A stretch of DNA of 64,000 nt from Betaproteobacteria bacterium (GTDB taxonomy: Bacteria > Pseudomonadota > Gammaproteobacteria > Burkholderiales > SG8-39), in assembly GCA_016713125.1 (NCBI GenBank), contig JADJPT010000012.1, forward strand, positions 62,001 to 126,000. The letters run 5' to 3'. Positions 35,354 to 43,597 of this stretch are shown piece by piece; the first letter of the stretch is position 1, and each line of letters begins with the position of its first letter. The position numbers and the translations under genes were made by a program. Below the pieces are notes generated by a model, which made no database searches, was not told the origin of the DNA, and was given only the letters and a program-made list of their open reading frames with translations.

Positions 35354-36364
35354 TCACACCACGCGCACGCCCGCCAGATCGAAGCCGAAGGGCTGGGAAA
35401 GCACCTGCTCGATGGCCTCGGCCACCCCCATGCCGTGGTTCAGCACCTGGTCCACGGCGTGCGAGATCGGCATGCGCACGCCCAGGCGCGCCGCCAGCAT
35501 GGCCACCGATTCCGCCGAATGCACGCCTTCCTGCACGGTCACGCGCTCGGCCAGCACTTCGGCCAGCGTGCGGCCCTCGCCCAGCGCCATGCCCAGCGAG
35601 GTGTTGCGCGAACTCGAACTGTTGCAGCTCAGGTCCAGGTCGCCGATGCCGGCCAGGCCCATGAAGGTCTCGAAGCGCGCACCCATGCTCACGCCCAGGC
35701 CGGCCATCTCGGCCAGGCCGCGCGCCAGGAAGGTGGCGCGCAGGTTGGCGCCCAGCTGCATGCCGGCGGCGAAGCCGCAGGCGATGGCCAGCACGTTCTT
35801 CATCGCTCCGCCGACCAGCGCGCCGGTCACGTCGTCGGACAGGTAGGTGCGAAAGCGGAACGAGCCCATCTCGTGGGCGATGCGGCCTCCCAGCGCCAGG
35901 TCGTCGCAGGCGATGGTGACCCCGGTGGGCAGGTCGGCGGCGATCTCATGGGCGAACGAGGGCCCGGACAACACCGCCAGCGGCGCCTCGGGCAGGCTTT
36001 CGGCGATCACCTGCGACATCAGCATGCAGGTGCCGCGCTCGATGCCCTTCGAGCAGGTCACCACCGGCGTGCCGGCCGCGAGCACGGCGCGCAACTGCGC
36101 CGTCACCCCGCGCATGTGCTGCGCCGGCGGCGCGAGCAGCAGGAAATCGGCGCCCTCGGCCGCGCGCGCCAGGTCGCCCGTCGCGACGATGCCCGGCACC
36201 AGCGGCACGCCCTTCAGGTAGACCGGGTTGCGCTCGTCGCGATTCACCGACTCCACCACCTCGGGCTCGCGCACCCACAGCGTGGTCTCGTGCCCCTTGC
36301 GCCTCACCACGCAGGCCAGCGCCGTGCCGAACGCGCCGCCGCCGATCACCCCTATCCTTGCCAT
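35354..36364 (-). CDS. gpsA: Glycerol-3-phosphate dehydrogenase [NAD(P)+]
   Basis: 336 residues. NAD(P)-binding GVIGGGAFGTALA at residues 5-17; CSKGIERGT; catalytic Lys in GGAMKNVLAIACG; and AGIGDLDLSC. The enzyme reduces dihydroxyacetone phosphate to sn-glycerol-3-phosphate for phospholipid synthesis. It is placed 53 bases after an FGGY kinase gene on the same strand, and glpK is nearby on the other strand, so this is a small glycerol/glycerol-3-phosphate neighbourhood. A longer open frame upstream is a shadow of that kinase gene. Confidence 0.96.
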   Translation of the reverse strand: MARIGVIGGGAFGTALACVVRRKGHETTLWVREPEVVESVNRDERNPVYLKGVPLVPGIVATGDLARAAEGADFLLLAPPAQHMRGVTAQLRAVLAAGTPVVTCSKGIERGTCMLMSQVIAESLPEAPLAVLSGPSFAHEIAADLPTGVTIACDDLALGGRIAHEMGSFRFRTYLSDDVTGALVGGAMKNVLAIACGFAAGMQLGANLRATFLARGLAEMAGLGVSMGARFETFMGLAGIGDLDLSCNSSSSRNTSLGMALGEGRTLAEVLAERVTVQEGVHSAESVAMLAARLGVRMPISHAVDQVLNHGMGVAEAIEQVLSQPFGFDLAGVRVV

Positions 36365-36417
36365 GACTTGTCCCCTCCCCTGTGGGCCTGCTTGCCAGTG
36401 ATTTCGATTCCGCCGAC

Positions 36418-37959
36418 TCAGATTCCGGTCGCCTCGGCCATGGTCAGGCGCCAGCGCCGGTAACGCGTGGCCAGCGCCGCGTCCCACACCGGCGCGAACA
36501 CGTCCTCCCCGGCGCCCGCAGCGTTCCATTGCGCCGGCCGGCCCGCGGCCAGATAGCCGATGCCGCGCGCGGTCGCCTCCGGGTCGTCGCGCCGGTGCAC
36601 CGGCAGCCCGCTGATCGCCGCCAGCCGGCGGCACAGGCCGTCGAAACGCGACACGCCGCCGCTCACGCGGATGCGCCGCGCCGGCGGCAGCGTCGCCGCC
36701 ATCTCCTCGATGTTCGCCTGCAGTAGGAAGGCCATGCTCTCGACCACCGCCACCGCGCGCTGCCAGGGCGCGCCCGCGGCGTCTCCCGCGCCGCCGCCCG
36801 CGGCGACGAAGCGCGAGGCGAAATCGGGTTTCCAGAACGGACCGCCCAGCCCGGCGATGCCGTTCAGGAACAGGGGCAGGTCGCCGCCCGCGGCGTCGGA
36901 GGCCCCCTCGGCATCGTCCAGCCACTGCGGCAGGCGCTCGACCGCGTCGGCCAGTCCCGGCTGCGCGGTCAACCACTCGAGCGCGGTGCCGGCGCCGTTG
37001 ACGTTGCCCTCCACCGTGTACAAGGTGGTGCGGCCGTCGTCGAGGATGATGCCGGTCAGCTGGCGCGGCACCCAGCCCGGGTCGTGCGCCACCGCGCGCT
37101 GCACGAACGCGCTGGTACCGATGTTGACGTAGGCCGCATCCTCCTCGGGCCAGCCGAAGGCGAACACCGCGGCCGACTGGTCGCCGTTCAGCGCCAGCAG
37201 CGGGATCGCCGCATCACCCAGGCGCAGCGTGCCGTAGCGATGGCAGGTCGGCACGCTGGCCGGCAGGAAGCCCTCGGGCAGGCCGAACAGGCCGAGCAGC
37301 GCGGGGTCCCAGTCGCGCGTGCGCAGGTTCCACAGTTGCGTGCGCGCCGCGCACTGCGGGTCGGACAGGAAGGGCCGCTCGGCGCACAGCCGGAAGGCGA
37401 GGAAACTCGCCTGCGGTCCCCAGCACAGCGTGCCGGCCTCGCGCGCCGCGCGCACCGCCGGCAGGTTGTCCAGCGCCCAGCGCAGCTTGCTCGCACCGTA
37501 ATGCGCCGACAGGAACAGGCCGGTCTTGCGATGCACGTCCTCGGCATGCGGCTCGAACTGGCGCAGCCAGCGGTGCGCGCGCCGGTCCTGCCAGCTGAAC
37601 AGCGGCGACAGCGGCCGGCCGTCGCGCCGGTCCCAGCAGATGCAGCTCGCGCGCTGGCTGGCCAGGCCCGCCGCCACCACCCGGTGCCGGCGTGCGCCCA
37701 GCGCCGCCAGCGCCTCGCGCGCCGCGGCGAAGATCGACTCGACCATCTCCTCGCCGTCCTGCTCGGCCCAGTCGGCCTGCGGCCGCACCATGCCGATGTC
37801 GCGCGCGCCCTGCGCGAGCACGCGCGCGCGGCCGTCGAGCACCACCGCACGGCTGGCGTGGGTGCCCTGGTCGATGGCCAGGTAGAGCGGAGCGTCTTGA
37901 TTGTCGTCGGCGTCACGGGAGCCGCCGGTGTCGCCGGTGTTGCGGATGTCTTCGGTCAT
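36418..37959 (-). CDS. FGGY-family carbohydrate kinase, glycerol kinase-like paralogue
   Basis: 513 residues in two actin-like lobes. The phosphate-binding motif AIDQGTHASRAV is near residue 29; the probable catalytic Asp is in LALNGDQSAAVFAFG; VEGNVNGAGTALEW and GGVSRFDGLCRRL follow. FGGY kinases phosphorylate polyols or sugars. The sequence departs from true glycerol kinase in the substrate-contact regions, and an authentic glpK lies divergently next door. The substrate is thus probably a related polyol. A charged, low-complexity extension (about residues 1-24) precedes the fold. The gene may share a transcript with gpsA. Confidence 0.82.
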   Translation of the reverse strand: MTEDIRNTGDTGGSRDADDNQDAPLYLAIDQGTHASRAVVLDGRARVLAQGARDIGMVRPQADWAEQDGEEMVESIFAAAREALAALGARRHRVVAAGLASQRASCICWDRRDGRPLSPLFSWQDRRAHRWLRQFEPHAEDVHRKTGLFLSAHYGASKLRWALDNLPAVRAAREAGTLCWGPQASFLAFRLCAERPFLSDPQCAARTQLWNLRTRDWDPALLGLFGLPEGFLPASVPTCHRYGTLRLGDAAIPLLALNGDQSAAVFAFGWPEEDAAYVNIGTSAFVQRAVAHDPGWVPRQLTGIILDDGRTTLYTVEGNVNGAGTALEWLTAQPGLADAVERLPQWLDDAEGASDAAGGDLPLFLNGIAGLGGPFWKPDFASRFVAAGGGAGDAAGAPWQRAVAVVESMAFLLQANIEEMAATLPPARRIRVSGGVSRFDGLCRRLAAISGLPVHRRDDPEATARGIGYLAAGRPAQWNAAGAGEDVFAPVWDAALATRYRRWRLTMAEATGI

Positions 37960-38054
37960 GGCGCGGCTAGCCTAGCGCAAAGCCGCGCGGCGCGTTTGCG
38001 CCGGATCAAGCCCGCGCGCCTGCCTGCGGCGCGGCGTCGCGAGGCAGGATGGGT

Positions 38055-38063
38055 TGCTAGAAT
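38055..38063 (+). promoter_or_regulatory. Extended -10 promoter candidate for glpK
   Basis: TGC followed by TAGAAT (38058-38063) forms an extended -10 element. The predicted start of transcription is about seven bases later, at or next to the glpK ATG at 38070. No good -35 box and no Shine-Dalgarno are visible, so the glpK message could be leaderless. Confidence 0.4.
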
Positions 38064-38069
38064 CGACGC

Positions 38070-39584
38070 ATGCGCACCATCCTCGCCCTCGACCAGGGCA
38101 CCACCAGTTCGCGCGCCGTGCTGTTCGACGAGGAAGGCCGCATCCTCGCCGGCGCGCAGCGCGAGATCCGCCAGATCTACCCGCAACCCGGCTGGGTCGA
38201 GCACGATCCGCGTGAACTGTGGGAAAGCCAGCGCGACACTGCGCGCGAGGCCCTCGAGAAAGCGGACGTGGGCGCCGAAGACGTGCTCGCCGCCGGCATC
38301 GCCAACCAGCGCGAGACCACCCTGGTGTGGGACCGGCAGACCGGCGAGCCGCTGTACAACGCCATCGTCTGGCAGGACCGGCGCACCGCCGCGCTGTGCG
38401 AGCAGTTGCGCGCTTCCGGCGTGGAGGAGACGGTGCGCGCCAGGACCGGCCTGGTCCTCGACCCGTACTTCAGCGCCACCAAGCTGGCCTGGATCCTCGA
38501 CCACATCCCCGGCGCGCGCGAGCGCGGCGAGCGCGGCGAACTGGCCTTCGGCACCGTCGACACCTGGCTGGTGTGGAACCTGTCGCAGAGCAAGGTGCAT
38601 GTCACCGATCCGTCCAACGCCTCGCGCACGCTGCTGTTCGACATCCACGCCGGCGACTGGGACGCCGAGCTGCTGCGCATCTTCCGCGTGCCGCGCGCCA
38701 TGCTGCCCGACGTGCTCAGTTCCTCGCACGTGGTGGGCATGATCGCCCCCGAGATGCTCGGCGCACCGGTGCCCATCGCCGGCATCGCCGGCGACCAGCA
38801 GGCCGCGCTGTTCGGCCAGGGCTGCCACCGCGCCGGCATGGCCAAGAACACCTACGGCACCGGCTGCTTCATGCTGCTGCACACCGGCGCCGAGGCGCGC
38901 GCCTCGACCCACGGCCTGCTGACCACCGCCTGCGCGCAGACCGGCCGCAGCCGCGACTCGCGCGACGTGGCCAAGGAGTACGCGCTGGAGGGCAGCGTGT
39001 TCGTCGGCGGTGCGGTGGTGCAGTGGCTGCGCGACGAACTGGGCTTCTTCCGCTCGGCGCACGAGATCGAGGCACTGGCCGCCACCGTTCCCGACAACGG
39101 CGGGGTCTATGTGGTGCCGGCCTTCGCCGGCCTGGGCGCGCCGCACTGGGATCCGTTCGCGCGCGGCGCCATCGTCGGCCTGACGCGCGGCTCCAACCGC
39201 GCGCACATCGCGCGCGCGGCCATCGAGGCCATCGCCTTCCAGAGCGCCGACCTGCTGGAAGCCATGCAGAACGACGCCGGCGCCCCGCTCACCGAACTGC
39301 GCGTCGACGGCGGCGCGGCGGCCAACGACCTGCTGATGCAGTTCCAGGCCGACCTGCTCGGCGTGCCGGTGCTGCGCCCGCGCGTGCTGGAGAGCACCGC
39401 GCTGGGCGCCGCGCACCTCGCCGGCCTGGCCATCGGCCTGTGGAACACGCCCGAGGACATGGCCGCGCAACGCCAGATCGAGCATCGCTTCACGCCGCAG
39501 ATCGGGCGCTGGGACGCCATCGAGCGCACCGCGCGGTGGCGCGAGGCGGTGCGCCGCAGCCTGAAATGGGAAGAGCCGACCTGA
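38070..39584 (+). CDS. glpK: Glycerol kinase
   Basis: 504 residues, typical length. N-terminal ALDQGTTSSRAVLFD, IVWQDRRT, the catalytic Asp in AGIAGDQQAALFGQ, the glycerol kinase signature GTGCFMLLHTG, and the second FGGY signature around LRVDGGAAANDLLMQFQADLLG. It phosphorylates glycerol to glycerol-3-phosphate. It is transcribed divergently from an FGGY paralogue and gpsA. A perfect 18-bp GC palindrome (39594-39611) follows the stop. I do not see glpF or glpD in the window. Confidence 0.96.
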   Translation: MRTILALDQGTTSSRAVLFDEEGRILAGAQREIRQIYPQPGWVEHDPRELWESQRDTAREALEKADVGAEDVLAAGIANQRETTLVWDRQTGEPLYNAIVWQDRRTAALCEQLRASGVEETVRARTGLVLDPYFSATKLAWILDHIPGARERGERGELAFGTVDTWLVWNLSQSKVHVTDPSNASRTLLFDIHAGDWDAELLRIFRVPRAMLPDVLSSSHVVGMIAPEMLGAPVPIAGIAGDQQAALFGQGCHRAGMAKNTYGTGCFMLLHTGAEARASTHGLLTTACAQTGRSRDSRDVAKEYALEGSVFVGGAVVQWLRDELGFFRSAHEIEALAATVPDNGGVYVVPAFAGLGAPHWDPFARGAIVGLTRGSNRAHIARAAIEAIAFQSADLLEAMQNDAGAPLTELRVDGGAAANDLLMQFQADLLGVPVLRPRVLESTALGAAHLAGLAIGLWNTPEDMAAQRQIEHRFTPQIGRWDAIERTARWREAVRRSLKWEEPT

Positions 39585-39665
39585 GTCTGCCTCGGGCGCG
39601 GCGCCGCGCCCCATCGCTGGCACGCGCATTGCTCCGGATCGGGCACTTTTCCCAACGGAGTCACC

Positions 39666-40634
39666 ATGAAGCGCCACGCACTCGCCGTTTCCGCCGCCCT
39701 CTGCACAACGCTGCTCTGCTCCGCCGCCCTGGCGCAGACCTGGCCGACCCGGCCGATCCGCGTCATCGTGCCCTTCCCGCCCGGCGCGACCATGGAATCG
39801 GTGGTGCGCATTCTCGCCGAACCGCTGACCAGGTCGCTGGGCCAGCCGATCATCGTCGAGAACCGTCCGGGCGCCGGCACGGTGATCGGCGTGGACGCCG
39901 CCGCCAAGTCGGCCGGCGACGGCTACACCTTCGTCTCGGTGGCCAACAGCTTCACGGTCAACGTCACGCTGGTGCCGAAGCTGCCTTACGACGCGCTGAA
40001 GGACCTGCAGCCGGTGGGCCTGATGGCCAAGACCGCGAACGTGCTGGTGGCCCACCCCAGCGTGCCGGCCAACACGCTGAAGGAACTGGTCGAGTACGTG
40101 AAGAAGAATCCGGGCAAGCTCAGCTATGCCTCGTTCGGCAACGGCACCACGGCGCATTTGGCCGGCGAGATGTTCAAGAAGCAGGCCGGGCTGTTCATCG
40201 TGCACATCCCCTACCGCGGCCTGGCCCCGGCGATGGCGGACGTGATCGGCGGCCAGGTCAACATGATGTTCACCAACCTGCCCGAGGCCGTGCCGCAGAT
40301 CGCCGCCGGCAAGCTCAAGGCCTACGGCACCACCTACCTCACGCGCGCCGCGCTGGCGCCCGGCCTGCCGACGCTGAACGAGCAGGGCTACACCGGCTTC
40401 TACACGGATTCCTGGTACGGGCTGCTGGCCCCGGCCGGGGTGCCGAAGGAGATCGTCGCGCGCATGAACGCCGAACTGAACAAGGCCATCAACCTGCCGG
40501 CCACCTACGACACGCTGGTCAAGCGCGGCCTCGATCCGATCCCGGGCACGCCCGAGAAGATGGGCGAGCACCTGCGCGCCGAGATCGCCAAGTACGCGAA
40601 GATCGTCAAGGACGCCAACATCAAAATCGACTGA
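39666..40634 (+). CDS. Bug-family (TctC-like) periplasmic solute-binding protein
   Basis: 322 residues with a Sec signal peptide (about 1-23, ending AALA) and the Bug fold: WPTRPIRVIVPFPPGAT, IIVENRPGAGTVIG and HIPYRGLAPAMADVIGGQVNMMF. Bug proteins capture small carboxylates or similar ligands for TctAB-type permeases; in beta-proteobacteria most are orphans, like this one. It lies 81 bases after glpK on the same strand. The neighbouring CoA-transferase genes on the other strand may hint at an organic-acid ligand, but nothing in the sequence fixes it. Confidence 0.9.
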   Translation: MKRHALAVSAALCTTLLCSAALAQTWPTRPIRVIVPFPPGATMESVVRILAEPLTRSLGQPIIVENRPGAGTVIGVDAAAKSAGDGYTFVSVANSFTVNVTLVPKLPYDALKDLQPVGLMAKTANVLVAHPSVPANTLKELVEYVKKNPGKLSYASFGNGTTAHLAGEMFKKQAGLFIVHIPYRGLAPAMADVIGGQVNMMFTNLPEAVPQIAAGKLKAYGTTYLTRAALAPGLPTLNEQGYTGFYTDSWYGLLAPAGVPKEIVARMNAELNKAINLPATYDTLVKRGLDPIPGTPEKMGEHLRAEIAKYAKIVKDANIKID

Positions 40635-40674
40635 GCGTCGTCCCGCCGGCCCTGCAATACTGCAACTTTTCGGC

Positions 40675-40701
40675 CGAACCCCGCGCCGACAGCGGGGTTC
40701 G
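40675..40701. terminator. Hairpin between convergent genes, possible bidirectional terminator
   Basis: A 10-bp perfect stem (CGAACCCCGC with GCGGGGTTCG) and 7-base loop midway between the stops of the Bug gene (40634, plus) and the CoA-transferase beta gene (40740, minus). A short A/T-rich stretch follows on the minus-strand side. Confidence 0.5.
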
Positions 40702-40739
40702 AGGCGAAATACTGCCACTGGTCGCGGCTTGCGGGAGGC

Positions 40740-41474
40740 TCAGGCCGCCGCCTGCACGCCCCACACGCGGCGCGCGGACTCCGGGTAGTTGACGGCGATC
40801 TCCTGCGCCACCGGGCCGCGCAGCAGTTCGAGTTCGATCGCCTCGGGCGCCGGGGTCTCCGGCACCGTGGCGGGCGCATCGTAATCGAAGCCGGTGTTGG
40901 CGCGGATCTCTTCGGCCGTATGCCCCGGGTGCACGCTCTCCAGGCGGAAGCGTTGCGCCTCCTTCTGCCAGGCGAACAGCGCGCGGCCGGTGAGCAGGGC
41001 CTGCGGGCCGCCGGCGCGCCACACGCCGGGCGGGCTCACGCCGGGCGCCGAGATGAAATCGACCTTCGGCACCAGCACGCGCGCGCTGTGCTCCTCGCGG
41101 AACAGGATGGTGCGCTTCGCGGTGAAGTACATGAAGGCCGAACCGAACGAACCGGGAAAACGCGCCTCGACTTGCGGGTAGGTGCCGGTGCCGACCAGGT
41201 TGATGTTGGCCTGGCCGTCGATCTGCGCCCCACCGAGGAAGAACACGTCGATGCGGCCCTGCCCGGCCAGGTCGAACAGCTCGCGCGAGCCGTCGGAGAA
41301 CGGGTTGCCGCGGCGCTTCTGCAGCAGCGACAGGCGCGGCTTGCCGTAGCGTGCGCGCAGCAGCAGGCAGGCCGCCGCCGGCATCGGCGAGGCCGCGCCC
41401 ACCGCCACGTGGCCGGCGTCGCCGATCAGGCGCGCGAACACGCTGATCAGCAGTTCCTCGTTGCCGTAACTCAT
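40740..41474 (-). CDS. Family I CoA-transferase-fold protein, beta (GctB-like) subunit
   Basis: 244 residues of the COG2057 type, with GGAQIDGQANIN and GVWRAGGPQALLTGR. Family I CoA-transferases use a catalytic Glu in the beta subunit, usually within an E-(S/N/G)-G motif. In the expected place, after the strand RLSLL, I find QKRRGN and no such Glu. Related proteins such as IpdB also lack it and act as hydrolases on CoA thioesters, so hydrolase activity is possible. The ATG overlaps the stop of the nucleotide cyclase gene as ATGA, which implies translational coupling, and the alpha subunit is encoded upstream of that cyclase. Confidence 0.8.
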   Translation of the reverse strand: MSYGNEELLISVFARLIGDAGHVAVGAASPMPAAACLLLRARYGKPRLSLLQKRRGNPFSDGSRELFDLAGQGRIDVFFLGGAQIDGQANINLVGTGTYPQVEARFPGSFGSAFMYFTAKRTILFREEHSARVLVPKVDFISAPGVSPPGVWRAGGPQALLTGRALFAWQKEAQRFRLESVHPGHTAEEIRANTGFDYDAPATVPETPAPEAIELELLRGPVAQEIAVNYPESARRVWGVQAAA

Positions 41475-42716
41475 GCGCCGGCCTGCCGCGCATCGACCAG
41501 CAGGCGCGCGACGCGCAGCTGTCCGCGCTTGCCCTTGGCTTCCGATTCCTCCACGGCGCCGAAGCGGAACGCGCCCGACGCCTCCTGCATCACCGTCTCG
41601 CTCACCACGATCTCCCCCTTGCCCGCCAGGCTCTCGATGCGCTTGGCGGTATTGACGGTATCACCGATCACATCGTACTGACGCGTCTCGCTGGCGCCCA
41701 ACATGCCCTCCATGAGCTGGCCGGCATGCACGCCCATGCCGACCGCGATGCCCAGCTGCGCGAGCCCCGGCTGCAGGCGCTCGCGCAGCGCGGCGGCGGC
41801 GGACAGCGCGTCGGCGGAGTGCGCGAACAGCGCCATCACCTCGTCGCCGGTGAACTTGTACTTCAGCGCATGGTGCAGGTGCAGGATCTCCTCGGCGCCC
41901 TGGTACAGGTCGTTGACGAACGCCGCCACCGTCTCCGGGCTCTGCGTTTCGCTCCAGGCGGTGAAGCCGCGCACGTCCATGAACATCACCGCGCGGCGCT
42001 CGCGGCGCAGGCGCAGGCGCTGCGGGTCGTCGATGCTCGGCCAGCAGGGTATGCCCCAGCAGCCACTGCGAGTACTGCTTCAACTGGCGCGAGAGCACGC
42101 GCAGCGAATCGAGATAGCGCGCGGCGCCGACCTCGGCCACCCCGGCGATCAGGCCGAGCAGCAGCATGGTCAGCGCGACGAAGCGATGGCCGGTCGAGGC
42201 GAGGAACTCCTGCAGCGGCTGGCGCGCCAGCAGGTGCACTTCGAGCACCACGTACATCACGAACACCGTGATCGAACGCGTCACGGCGATGCCGGCCAGC
42301 GCCATGGCGCGCAGCGGCTGCGAGCGCGTCAGCGCCGCGGCCTGCAGCAGGCCGATGGCCAGCGAGAAGATCCAGTAGGCCCAGTGCTGCGGCCCGGCGA
42401 AGAAACGCATGCCCTCGACCAGCACCTCGATCGCCGTGTAGACCGCGGGACCGCACAGGTTGGCAAGCACGATGCGCGTGCGGCTGGCCGAGGCCCAGAA
42501 CGCCAGCGCGGCGCCCTGCACCAGGCCGCCGAGCAGGATGGCGTACAGGTCCGGCGCGACGAAATAGCGCGCCGGACCCTCGGCGAACAGTTCGGTCAGG
42601 ATGTTCAGCAGCGGGAAATGCAGCGCGTTCTCGAACAGCGCGCGCAGGTAGCGCTCGGTGGCCGAGCCTTCGATGCGCCCTTCCAGTCGCGCCTGCTGCA
42701 GGGGAGCCGCCGCCAA
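41471..42716 (-). CDS. Membrane-bound class III adenylate/guanylate cyclase (frameshift in this sequence)
   Basis: The N-terminal 230 residues have about six membrane helices ending in a signalling-type helix (RYLDSLRVLSRQLKQYSQWL). After a frame change near 42034-42042 the class III cyclase domain follows: VMFMDVRGFTAWSE with the first metal Asp, KFTGDEVMALF with the second, and VIGDTVNTAKRIE with the N-x3-R pair. All catalytic positions are present, so the domain should make cAMP or cGMP. The repaired length is about 415 residues. The gene sits between the alpha and beta subunit genes of a CoA-transferase, 17 bases after the first and overlapping the second by ATGA. This placement is unusual. 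Confidence 0.82.
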
Positions 42717-42733
42717 GCCGGGACCCGCCGGTA

Positions 42734-43582
42734 TCAGGCCGTGACGGCGGCGCGACGCAGCACGAACTCGTCGAGATACTTCTGAAAGCCCTCGCGCGTC
42801 TTCGCCGCCCTGGCGTACACCGCCAGGTGGGCGTCGTCGATGCCGTAGGCGCCGAGCACGCCCATCGGCCAGGCGCCGCGCTCGGCGCGCGCCACGCCGC
42901 TCACGTACACCGAAGAGAGCACGCCGGGGGCGAGCATCTCGTCCTCGAGCATGTCGCCGGGCTTCAGCTCTTCATAGGTCACGAAGCACTGCTTCGAGGC
43001 ATGCGCGATGGTCACCAGCTCGCGGCGCCGGCCCAGCCAGACGTTGCCGGCCTCGTCGGCCCAGCGCGCATGGAACAGCGCCACGTCGGGCGAGATCGCC
43101 TGCGCGAGCAGGATCGGATCCTCCTCGCCGGCGTAGGGGTTGTGGATGGTCTTCCAGTCGGGCCGGTGCCTGACCAGGTCCGAACCCAGCACGCCGCGCA
43201 GCGGCATGAAGGGCACGCCCTTCTCGGCGGCCTGCAGGCCGGCGTGCACCATCGGACAGGTGGCATCCACCATCCTGATCTCGCCTTTCTGCACCGCCTC
43301 GGTGAAGCGCGGCGCCATGCCGGCCTCGCCCAGCGACACCGCCGAGGTCTCGACCTCGCGCACGCAGCCGGCGCCGATCAACAGGTCGGCGCACATGCCT
43401 AGCACCGGCACGCCGAGCAGTCTGAGATTCTTCGCGCGGCGGCGCACCAGCGCGCGCACCACTTCCATCGCGGCCAGCGAGTAATCCGGCGGCAGGGCGA
43501 CGAAGGCGCCGTCCGGAATCTGCGCGGCGATGGCGTCGGCGTTCGGATAGCTCGCGGTGATGTTGGAACTCAGCGAAGTCAT
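42734..43582 (-). CDS. Family I CoA-transferase-fold protein, alpha (GctA-like) subunit
   Basis: 282 residues of the COG1788 type: IPDGAFVALPPDYSLAAMEVVRAL at the N-terminus, GAGCVREVETSAVSLGEAG, FMPLRGVLGSDLVRHRPDW, and PDVALFHARWADEAGNVWLG. Together with the beta subunit encoded 1.2 kb downstream it should form an alpha/beta enzyme acting on an acyl-CoA. The two subunit genes are normally adjacent; here a nucleotide cyclase gene lies between them. The substrate is unknown. The tldD gene begins the next unit upstream, 15 bases away, so transcription may come from there. Confidence 0.85.
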   Translation of the reverse strand: MTSLSSNITASYPNADAIAAQIPDGAFVALPPDYSLAAMEVVRALVRRRAKNLRLLGVPVLGMCADLLIGAGCVREVETSAVSLGEAGMAPRFTEAVQKGEIRMVDATCPMVHAGLQAAEKGVPFMPLRGVLGSDLVRHRPDWKTIHNPYAGEEDPILLAQAISPDVALFHARWADEAGNVWLGRRRELVTIAHASKQCFVTYEELKPGDMLEDEMLAPGVLSSVYVSGVARAERGAWPMGVLGAYGIDDAHLAVYARAAKTREGFQKYLDEFVLRRAAVTA

Positions 43583-43597
43583 GTGCGGTGCTCCTCT

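Noticed and set aside
39594..39611. An 18-bp perfect GC palindrome after glpK as a terminator or operator
   Set aside because: It has no loop, no T-run and is composed only of G and C, so a chance palindrome in GC-rich DNA is as likely.
37956..40718. A 920-codon open frame on the minus strand opposite glpK and the Bug gene
   Set aside because: It is antisense to two clear genes, has low-complexity Arg/Ala/Gly/His composition and no recognisable domain; long antisense frames are expected in DNA this GC-rich.
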